A stretch of DNA of 7,136 nucleotides from an uncultured Clostridia bacterium (GTDB lineage: Bacteria; Bacillota; Clostridia; TANB77; CAG-508). The notes below the pieces were generated by a model. The model ran no database searches. It saw only the letters and a program-made list of their open reading frames with translations, and was not told the origin of the DNA. Positions 1 through 4,977 of the stretch are shown in pieces (positions within the stretch are counted from its first letter, which is position 1; each line of letters starts with the position of its first letter). Position numbers and translations under genes: made by a program. The stretch lies in contig CAKOVG010000034.1 in assembly GCA_934121875.1 (NCBI GenBank), forward strand, positions 1 through 7,136, read 5' to 3'.

Positions 1-55
1 TATAAATTTGGTGTAAAGTTATACCTGGTTTTATTTCTTGTTTTTGATAATTCAT
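1..55 (-). CDS. N-terminal fragment of a protein, possibly M16-family peptidase homologue (YfmF-like), cut by window edge
   Basis: Only the first 18 codons are present, reading MNYQKQEIKPGITLHQIY. The start is well supported: an AGAGGAG ribosome binding site at 61-67 lies 5 nt upstream of the ATG, and a promoter lies behind it. The G-x-x-L-H-x-I pattern resembles the opening strand of M16/insulinase-like proteins of the YmfF/YfmF type in Firmicutes, which usually begin with a short polar stretch followed by an 'L-H-x-I-x-T' strand. This is recognition from a very short fragment. The existence of a coding start is solid, but the family assignment is tentative. The gene follows yqeY but is separated from it by a terminator and has its own promoter, so it is probably a separate transcription unit. 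Confidence 0.5.
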   Translation of the reverse strand, partial: MNYQKQEIKPGITLHQIY

Positions 56-88
56 TCTTTCTCCTCTTTTCTTTTTTTATTCATGTAT

Positions 89-118
89 ATTATAATCTAT
101 TTTTGGAAAATTATTCAA
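89..118 (-). promoter_or_regulatory. sigma-A-type promoter for the left-edge gene
   Basis: On the minus strand a TTGAAT element (113-118) and a perfect TATAAT element (89-94) are separated by 18 bp. They sit about 35-60 bp upstream of the ATG at 55 and just downstream of the yqeY terminator. The -35 matches consensus in four of six positions. In such AT-rich DNA TATAAT alone is weak evidence, but the placement between a terminator and a well-formed ribosome binding site supports the call. Confidence 0.55.
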
Positions 119-123
119 GGGAA

Positions 124-167
124 TACAATAAAAAAGTATGCTTTTAAACGCATACTTTTTTATTGTA
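124..167 (-). terminator. Rho-independent terminator of yqeY, overlapping its stop codon
   Basis: An 18-bp perfect inverted repeat (124-141 and 150-167) encloses an 8-nt loop. The GC-containing core is GTATGC/GCATAC, flanked by A6/T6 runs, so the structure can terminate transcription in either direction. The right arm includes the last codons and the TAA stop (160-162) of yqeY, so the coding sequence runs into the hairpin. Confidence 0.88.
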
Positions 168-600
168 ATAATTTTTTAGCAACTTCATTTATTGTTTTTC
201 CGTCTGCTGATGCTCCTAATTTTTCTTTTGCAGTTTTCATTACTAAGCCCATTTCTTTCATAGATGTTGCGCCTAGTTCAGCAATTATTTCTTTTACTTT
301 TGCTTCTATTTCTTCTGCAGATAATTGTTCTGGTAAGTATTCCTCTAGTATAGCAATTTCTTGGTTTATTTGGTCTAGCAAATCTTGTCTTCCACTTTTT
401 TCATAATCTGCAATTGAATCTTTTCTTTTTTTAGCTTCTTTTGCAATTATTTCAACTATTTGGTCATCTGAAACTTCTATTTGTTTGTCTTTTTCAACTT
501 GTAGAATAGCAGCTCTAACCATTTGGATAACATTTTTTCTAATTACATTTTTCTCTTTCATAGAATTTTTTAAATCGTCTAACAATTTTTCTTTTAACAT
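160..600 (-). CDS. yqeY: GatB/YqeY domain-containing protein
   Basis: The 146-residue product has the full length usual for stand-alone YqeY proteins (about 147-150 aa). It is a cytosolic, charged, mostly helical protein. It shows the conserved helical opening (MLKEKLLDDLKNSMKEKN), the central AKKRKDSIADYEKSGR segment (residues about 54-71), the LEEYLPEQLS motif (85-94) and the glycine-rich end GASADGKTINEVAKKLL. YqeY resembles the tail domain of GatB, the tRNA-dependent amidotransferase subunit that contacts tRNA. Its own biochemical role is not firmly established, and a tRNA- or translation-linked role is inferred. The start is fixed by a strong AAGGAGGT ribosome binding site (607-614) 6 nt upstream. 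It follows rpsU directly, a common Firmicutes arrangement, and is probably expressed by readthrough of the hairpin between them. Confidence 0.93.
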   Translation of the reverse strand: MLKEKLLDDLKNSMKEKNVIRKNVIQMVRAAILQVEKDKQIEVSDDQIVEIIAKEAKKRKDSIADYEKSGRQDLLDQINQEIAILEEYLPEQLSAEEIEAKVKEIIAELGATSMKEMGLVMKTAKEKLGASADGKTINEVAKKLLQ

Positions 601-625
601 ACATTTACCTCCTTATTAAGCAAAA

Positions 626-659
626 ATGGATTGAAAAATTCTAATAACTTTCAATCCAT
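626..659 (-). terminator. hairpin between rpsU and yqeY: weak terminator or attenuator
   Basis: An 11-bp perfect stem (626-636 with 649-659, ATGGATTGAAA/TTTCAATCCAT) with a 12-nt loop starts 10 nt after the rpsU stop codon. On the transcribed strand it is followed by TTTTGC, so the U-tract is short. This fits a partial terminator that lets some transcripts continue into yqeY. It ends about 11 nt before the yqeY ribosome binding site, so it could also influence yqeY translation. Confidence 0.7.
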
Positions 660-669
660 CTCTTACTTT

Positions 670-840
670 TTAAAATTTTCTTTTTCTTGCTGCCTCTGAT
701 TTTTTCTTTCTTTTTACACTTGGTTTTTCATAGTGCTCTCTTTTTCTTACTTCTTGTAATACTCCGTTTCTAGCACATTGTCTTTTAAACCTTTTTAAGG
801 CATCTTCTATATTTCCGTTATTAACTTTAACCTCTGACAT
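670..840 (-). CDS. rpsU: 30S ribosomal protein S21
   Basis: This 56-residue ORF reads MSEVKVNNGNIEDALKRFKR and continues with QCARNGVLQEVRKREHYEKP, then a lysine/arginine-rich tail ending ARKRKF. It matches the small, very basic S21 family of the small ribosomal subunit, which in characterised bacteria sits near the 3' end of 16S rRNA and aids initiation on mRNA. Length is normal (about 55-70 aa). The start is clear: ATG at 838-840 preceded by an exceptionally G-rich ribosome binding site (minus-strand GGGAGGGG, 848-855). A fully consensus promoter lies about 75 bp upstream, and the following hairpin separates it from yqeY. High expression is expected from the promoter and ribosome binding site. 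Confidence 0.96.
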   Translation of the reverse strand: MSEVKVNNGNIEDALKRFKRQCARNGVLQEVRKREHYEKPSVKRKKKSEAARKRKF

Positions 841-855
841 TTTTGTTCCCCTCCC

Positions 856-894
856 TTCAGTAGTTACACTCTTACGTGTGGGATTTTAACTGAA
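856..894 (-). promoter_or_regulatory. rpsU leader hairpin abutting the ribosome binding site
   Basis: In the predicted rpsU leader, a 6-bp outer stem (889-894 with 856-861, UUCAGU/ACUGAA in the RNA) encloses an inner 4-bp ACAC/GUGU stem (876-879 with 866-869) with a 6-nt loop. An alternative pairing AGUUA/UAACU (887-891 with 862-866) is also possible. The 3' arm runs straight into the G-rich Shine-Dalgarno at 848-855. This could be a translational control element such as autogenous control by S21, but the pairing is short and the function is inferred from position only. Confidence 0.4.
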
Positions 895-916
895 AATTAT
901 TATTTTTACGTTAATT

Positions 917-945
917 ATTATAACTGTATTGGGTAAATTTGTCAA
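917..945 (-). promoter_or_regulatory. consensus sigma-A promoter of rpsU-yqeY
   Basis: Both elements match consensus at all six positions: TTGACA at 940-945 and TATAAT at 917-922, with the ideal 17-bp spacer, all on the minus strand. The transcript would begin near 910 and carry a leader of about 70 nt before the rpsU ATG. This is the best promoter in the window and fits a highly expressed ribosomal protein gene. Confidence 0.93.
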
Positions 946-1042
946 TATTTATATAAAATTTTCTATAAAATACTTGTATTATTTATTAAAATTAAGTAAA
1001 TTTCCTAATCATGTGCTTTATTTAGCATTTTTATAGTTTCTG

Positions 1043-1543
1043 TTAAGAAACACTTTTCCAAGTTGTCACTTCTCCATTTTTTAAGCTTTTTTGCACATCA
1101 ATTACTCTTTGGTTTTCTGACCCTCTCCAATCTAATTTTGGATTGTGAAGTTCGTCAACATATTGTCCATCTACTAAAACGTCTAAGTATTTTACTACTT
1201 CTTTGTCTTTTAAATAGTCATCAAACTTAAATCCTGACCATGCCCATAAGTTTTTATCAGGAAATTTTTCTTTAAAAGTTTTTGCTAATTTTGTTGTTCC
1301 TTCTATATTGTTTGGGTGCATTGGTTCTCCACCTAAAATTGATAATCCTTCTACGTTTTCGTTTTGGCAAAGTTCTATTATTCTGTCAATAGTTGCATCT
1401 GTAAATTCTTTTCCCCCATTAAAATCATGTGTTTCTGGGTTAAAGCAATTTTTACAATTAAAGCTGCAGCCTTGCATAAATATAGATACCCTTACTCCTG
1501 GTCCATCTGATATATCCATTTTTCTGATTTTATTATATTTCAT
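1043..1543 (-). CDS. nrdG: anaerobic ribonucleoside-triphosphate reductase activating protein (radical SAM)
   Basis: The 166-residue cytosolic protein is the radical-SAM activase that installs the glycyl radical on NrdD. The C-x3-C-x2-C motif that ligates the [4Fe-4S] cluster is at Cys26, Cys30 and Cys33 (GCSFNCKNCFNPE). The SAM-contacting GGEP motif is at 71-74. The characteristic NrdG ending, VDGQYV...NPKLDWRGSENQRVIDV, spans residues about 124-150. Length is close to other NrdG proteins (about 155-175 aa), so it is a compact enzyme without extra domains. The start lies 25 bp after the nrdD stop, with a GAGGAAG ribosome binding site (1554-1560) 10 nt upstream, so the two genes form an operon. 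No strong terminator is visible after its stop; only small imperfect hairpins occur at about 1005-1052. Confidence 0.96.
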   Translation of the reverse strand: MKYNKIRKMDISDGPGVRVSIFMQGCSFNCKNCFNPETHDFNGGKEFTDATIDRIIELCQNENVEGLSILGGEPMHPNNIEGTTKLAKTFKEKFPDKNLWAWSGFKFDDYLKDKEVVKYLDVLVDGQYVDELHNPKLDWRGSENQRVIDVQKSLKNGEVTTWKSVS

Positions 1544-1568
1544 AGTTAATCAACTTCCTCTTTCTAAT

Positions 1569-3728
1569 CTACTCGTCGTCTTTATTATCAATATGTAAAA
1601 CTCTTTCTTTTATTTCTTGTGTTCTTCCCTTATTCCAGAATTGGCTTCCAATATATCCGCAAGTTCTTCTTGCTACGTTTAATGTATTATGGTCTCTATT
1701 TCCACAATTTGGACAATACCATTCTAGGTTTTCGTCTATTAAAATTTCTCCATCAAATCCACATTTTTGACAATAATCTGATTTTGTGTTTAATTCTGCA
1801 TACATAATATTATTATAAATAAATTCTATTATTTGTAATACAACTTCCAAATTATCTTGTAAGTTAGGTGTTTCTATATAAGATATAGCTCCACCTGGAC
1901 TTAATTTTTGGAATTTGCTTTCTAGTTTTAATTTAGAGAAGGCATCTATATCCTCAAATACTGGTACATGGTATGAATTTGTAATATAACTTCTATCTGT
2001 AATTCCTTCAACTGTTCCGAATCTTTTCTTTAAGCACTTTGCAAATTTATATGTTGTAGATTCAATTGGTGTGCCATATACACTGTAGTCTATTTTTTCT
2101 GTTTCTTTCCATTCTTTGCATTTATCATTTAATTTTTGCATTACTTTTATAGCAAATTCTTCTCCCACGCCATTATCTGTATGGCTATGGTTTGTCATAT
2201 ATTTTACGCATTCATATAATCCTGCATATCCAAGTGATATTGTTGAATATCCATCATGTAATAATTTGTGTATGCTTTCACCTTTTTCAAGTCTTGCTAA
2301 AGCTCCATGTTGCCATAATATTGGTGCAACATCACTTGTAGCTTTACTTAATCTCTCATGTCTAATTTGTAATGCCTTATGGCATAGTTCCAATCTTTCA
2401 TCAAATATTTTCCAGAATTTTTCTTCATCTTGTTTTGATGATAATGCAACATCAACTAAATTGATAGTTACAACCCCTTGATTAAATCTTCCATAATATT
2501 TTGGTTTGTTTGTTTCTGGGTCTACATATGGTGTTAGGAATGATCTGCATCCCATGCATGGATAGCAATTTCCATTTCCATTTTTGTCTATTTTAAATTC
2601 TTTCATTTTCTTTTCAGAAATGTAGTCTGGAACTAATCTCTTAGCTGTACATTTAGCAGCCAATTCTGTTAAATACCAATATTTGCTATCTTTGTGAATA
2701 TTATCTTCTTCTAATACATAAAGAAGTTTTGGGAATGCTGGTGTAATATATACACCTTTTTCATTTTTAAAGCCTTCTATTCTTTGTTTTAAGAATTCTT
2801 CAATTATCATTGCTAGTTCTTCTTTATATTCGTCTGTTTCACCTAAATACATACATACTGATAAGAATGGTGCTTGTCCATTTGTATTTGTCATTGAATT
2901 TACTTGATAATTGAAGGTTTGTACACCGTCAGACACTTCTTTTTTAGTATCCTGTTCAGCATATTCCTTACATTGGGTTTCATTTAAGCCTCTTTGTTTA
3001 TATTTTTTATAATATTTATCATAGCTACTTCTTACAAATGGTGCTAAATGAGTTAATGATACTGTTGCTCCACCATAAGTAGATGATGTAACTCCTAATA
3101 TAATTTGTGTAGCAATTGTCATTGCTGTTAAAAATCTATGTGGTTTTTCTATCATAACTCCATTCATTATTGTACCATTTTGAAGCATATCATCTAAATT
3201 TATCAACTCACAATTTGTTAGTGCATTTTGTGCAAAATAGTCTGCATCATGAAAATGAATAATTCCTTCATCATGTGCTTTTACTATTTCTTCTGGTAAC
3301 AAAAATCTTCTGGTAATGTCTGTACTAGTAATTCCTGCTAAATAATCTCTTTGTGTTGTAACAACTTGAGCATTTTTGTTTGAGTTTTCACTGTTCCAGT
3401 AGTCACTTTCACCATCAATTAATTCTTTAATTGATTGGTCGGTTGTATTAGCTTTTCTTACTAATTCTCTAGTATAACGATATGTAATATATTTTTTTGC
3501 TAATGTGTGCTTTCCAATTGTCATTAATTGTTCTTCTATAATGTCTTGTATATCTTCTACTAAAATTCTTTTTTTATCTATATCTTCAACATAGTCAATT
3601 ATTTGATTTATTTCTTCTTTAGTTGCTCTTTCTTTTGGTTTCACTTCTTTGTTGGCTTTTTCAATAGCTACTTTAATTTTTGATTGATCAAAATCTACTA
3701 CCTTGCCGTCTCTCTTTACTACTTGCAT
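1569..3728 (-). CDS. nrdD: anaerobic (class III) ribonucleoside-triphosphate reductase
   Basis: The 719-residue product reduces ribonucleoside triphosphates to deoxy forms in the absence of oxygen. An ATP-cone regulatory domain occupies residues about 1-90 (MQVVKRDGKVVDFDQSKI), followed by the ten-stranded barrel catalytic domain. Conserved sites include TNCELINLDDML (Cys173), the CMGCRSFL loop (Cys391, Cys394) and GRFNQGVVTINL (about 413-424). The C-terminal zinc ribbon has Cys653, Cys656, Cys672 and Cys675. The radical site RTCGYIG follows, with Gly691 as the radical-bearing residue. Length matches the family (E. coli about 712 aa), and no required residue appears missing. Which cysteine forms the thiyl radical is inferred from family pattern (Cys394 most likely). 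The start is set by AGGGGGAA (3734-3741) ahead of the ATG. It is co-transcribed with nrdG, and NrdR-box-like sites lie upstream. Confidence 0.98.
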   Translation of the reverse strand: MQVVKRDGKVVDFDQSKIKVAIEKANKEVKPKERATKEEINQIIDYVEDIDKKRILVEDIQDIIEEQLMTIGKHTLAKKYITYRYTRELVRKANTTDQSIKELIDGESDYWNSENSNKNAQVVTTQRDYLAGITSTDITRRFLLPEEIVKAHDEGIIHFHDADYFAQNALTNCELINLDDMLQNGTIMNGVMIEKPHRFLTAMTIATQIILGVTSSTYGGATVSLTHLAPFVRSSYDKYYKKYKQRGLNETQCKEYAEQDTKKEVSDGVQTFNYQVNSMTNTNGQAPFLSVCMYLGETDEYKEELAMIIEEFLKQRIEGFKNEKGVYITPAFPKLLYVLEEDNIHKDSKYWYLTELAAKCTAKRLVPDYISEKKMKEFKIDKNGNGNCYPCMGCRSFLTPYVDPETNKPKYYGRFNQGVVTINLVDVALSSKQDEEKFWKIFDERLELCHKALQIRHERLSKATSDVAPILWQHGALARLEKGESIHKLLHDGYSTISLGYAGLYECVKYMTNHSHTDNGVGEEFAIKVMQKLNDKCKEWKETEKIDYSVYGTPIESTTYKFAKCLKKRFGTVEGITDRSYITNSYHVPVFEDIDAFSKLKLESKFQKLSPGGAISYIETPNLQDNLEVVLQIIEFIYNNIMYAELNTKSDYCQKCGFDGEILIDENLEWYCPNCGNRDHNTLNVARRTCGYIGSQFWNKGRTQEIKERVLHIDNKDDE

Positions 3729-3805
3729 TTTTATTCCCCCTATATATGTTTTTTGATTATATAATTAATATTTTAATTGCCCCTTTTTTTCTTTTGTGTT
3801 TTAAT

Positions 3806-3832
3806 ATTATATCATTCAAAAGATAATGTCAA
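3806..3832 (-). promoter_or_regulatory. proximal nrdD promoter (extended -10)
   Basis: On the minus strand a perfect TTGACA (3827-3832) and a perfect TATAAT (3806-3811) are present, but the spacer is only 15 bp. The -10 is preceded by TG at the extended position (TGATATAAT), which can compensate for poor spacing. Transcription would start near 3799, giving a leader of about 70 nt. Confidence 0.6.
3814..3829 (-). promoter_or_regulatory. candidate NrdR box 2 (imperfect)
   Basis: The minus-strand 16-mer ACATTATCTTTTGAAT matches the palindromic NrdR consensus (ACACWATATMTWGTGT) at 11 of 16 positions by my count. It overlaps the proximal promoter between its -35 and -10. On its own this is weak in AT-rich DNA. 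Its value comes from lying exactly 31 bp, centre to centre, from candidate box 1, the spacing typical of NrdR box pairs. Confidence 0.35.
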
Positions 3833-3844
3833 ACGCATATTTTT

Positions 3845-3860
3845 TATGTAACTATAGTGT
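3845..3860 (-). promoter_or_regulatory. candidate NrdR box 1 (one good half-site)
   Basis: The minus-strand 16-mer ACACTATAGTTACATA has a perfect first half (ACACTATA) and a poor second half relative to the NrdR consensus, about 10 of 16 positions in all. It lies just downstream of the distal promoter -10 element, where a bound repressor would block transcription of nrdDG. NrdR is the widespread ATP-cone repressor of ribonucleotide reductase genes; its gene is not in this window. Confidence 0.42.
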
Positions 3861-3871
3861 TTTTAATTTGA

Positions 3872-3899
3872 TTTATAGCACTTTTCAGATTTTTGTCAA
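3872..3899 (-). promoter_or_regulatory. distal nrdD promoter
   Basis: A perfect TTGACA (3894-3899) and TATAAA (3872-3877) are separated by 16 bp on the minus strand, giving a predicted start near 3865 and a leader of about 137 nt before nrdD. Together with the proximal element this suggests two tandem promoters, with NrdR-like sites between and over them. Confidence 0.6.
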
Positions 3900-4256
3900 T
3901 TAGTTTTCTTTGTGTCTTTCGGTCAATTATATGTGGTTTTTTTGTATGTTTTTCATGTTTTATTTTTTTATTTAAAATAATATTACATTTTTGTTACATT
4001 TGCCGTAAAAGTGCTTAATTTTAACATTCTTTAAGTTTTATTTTTATGTTTTTTATCCTTTTTACTTGATATTTAGGCAAATTTCAATCTAATCTTTTCA
4101 AAAAAATGGTAAAAATATTTTTATTTAGTTTTTTATTTTTTTCTAAAAATGATTTTTCTTCTTTTTTACATTTTTTAAAATATTTTTTGTTTTATTTTTT
4201 GTGTTTTGCAACGTTTATCAGTACTTTCATATTATTTTAAAACGTATTTTAATACT
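3900..4256 (-). other. AT-rich non-coding stretch upstream of the nrdDG promoters
   Basis: This stretch is dominated by T runs on the plus strand (A runs on the transcribed strand). I found no ORF with a ribosome binding site, no RNA gene and no strong hairpin apart from the terminator that bounds it on the right. A TATAAT occurs on the minus strand at about 3926-3931 without a convincing -35. The composition could act as an A-tract/UP-like region for the nrdDG promoters, but that is inference. Confidence 0.5.
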
Positions 4257-4291
4257 AAAAAAACTCGTTTTTTGAAAAAACGAGTTTTTTT
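4257..4291 (-). terminator. Rho-independent terminator of the DUF308 gene cluster
   Basis: A perfect 17-bp inverted repeat (4257-4273 and 4275-4291) surrounds a single central base, with CTCG/CGAG as the GC core and A7/T7 on the outside. It lies about 72 bp past the DUF308 stop codon and ends the envelope cluster. The symmetrical A and T runs would let it work on both strands, although no plus-strand gene reads into it. Confidence 0.88.
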
Positions 4292-4362
4292 ATTTTTTAT
4301 TTTTTTATATTATTTATTATTCAAAAGTAATAACATTTTATGTGTTTGTCTTTTTGTTATAA

Positions 4363-4911
4363 CTATTTTTCTAGTTTTTTGATGTTAGATAAGAATATAA
4401 TGTCTTCTATCATATCTAATATTGAATAAATTAGAATTACAATTCCTATTGTCACAACTATGGCATTTGATACAAATATTGTATATAGCCCACATACTAT
4501 CATTACAATAGAAATTAATAAACTGCATATCCAAGTTGGTGATTCTACTAGTTTTAATTTAAATGATAAGCTTAATCTTATTATTCCTGTGTAAACTATC
4601 CAAATTCCTATTAAAACTCTGAATATTGTTTCAATTTGGCTTTTGTAAACTATTGTTATAATTCCAAGGATGATAGCTATAATTCCATATGCTATGTCAT
4701 AATTGTAAAAGTTATATTTTCCTCTTGTTAGGCAATAATCTACTAATTTGTATAGTCCTACTATAATGAAAAGTATTCCTACAATCAACGATACTACCTT
4801 TGTGCTTCCCTCTGGGTTTGTAATTAAAAGTATTCCAAGAATTGCAAATACTAATGATGTTAACAAAGATGTCCATCCTGTTCTTTTAAATATTTTTTCA
4901 AGATATTCCAT
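4363..4911 (-). CDS. DUF308 / HdeD-like six-helix membrane protein
   Basis: The product is 182 residues from the start chosen here (MEYLEKIFKR). An ATG six codons earlier is possible, but the AAAGGAG ribosome binding site at 4920-4926 overlaps that codon and sits 8 nt before the ATG at 4909-4911, which decides for the shorter form. Six hydrophobic helices are visible at residues about 14-31, 38-58, 67-87, 93-113, 123-143 and 146-170, joined by short loops. This is the repeated two-helix pattern of the DUF308/HdeD family, with Gly-rich helices and an N-P-E after helix 1. E. coli HdeD is linked to acid resistance, but most family members have no known role and none is claimed here. It is 66 bp downstream of the heptad-repeat gene with no terminator between, so co-transcription is likely; a weak promoter in that gap (TTGAAA, then TAAATA at 17 bp) cannot be excluded. 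Confidence 0.88.
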   Translation of the reverse strand: MEYLEKIFKRTGWTSLLTSLVFAILGILLITNPEGSTKVVSLIVGILFIIVGLYKLVDYCLTRGKYNFYNYDIAYGIIAIILGIITIVYKSQIETIFRVLIGIWIVYTGIIRLSLSFKLKLVESPTWICSLLISIVMIVCGLYTIFVSNAIVVTIGIVILIYSILDMIEDIIFLSNIKKLEK

Positions 4912-4919
4912 ATTTGTTG

Positions 4920-4926
4920 CTCCTTT
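4920..4926 (-). promoter_or_regulatory. ribosome binding site deciding the DUF308 protein start
   Basis: AAAGGAG on the minus strand lies 8 nt from the ATG at 4909-4911 and overlaps the codon after the alternative upstream ATG (4927-4929). The upstream ATG has no comparable site in front of it. Confidence 0.85.
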
Positions 4927-4977
4927 CATTTTTATTTATATTATTATATTTATCATTAAATTTAATATTTTTCAAGA

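Noticed and set aside
38..406. 122-codon open frame on the plus strand opposite yqeY
   Set aside because: It is the complement of a well-supported minus-strand gene and terminator, has a Phe/Ser-rich composition typical of antisense frames in AT-rich DNA, and no supporting ribosome binding site or family match.
1005..1052. Small hairpins after the nrdG stop as a terminator
   Set aside because: GTTTC/GAAAC and TGCT/AGCA stems are only 4-5 bp with no following U-tract, too weak to call.
2116..2481. 121-codon open frame on the plus strand opposite nrdD
   Set aside because: It overlaps fully conserved nrdD coding sequence and has no recognisable protein features.
4194..4232. 12-codon minus-strand ORF (MKVLINVAKHKK) in the gap between DUF308 and nrdD
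   Set aside because: It has no ribosome binding site, is very short, and lies just downstream of the terminator with no convincing promoter.
3989..4291. Possible plus-strand small RNA ending at the bidirectional terminator
   Set aside because: The only promoter-like match (TTGTTA, 17 bp, CTTAAT) is poor and expected by chance in this composition. The stretch has no stable internal structure.
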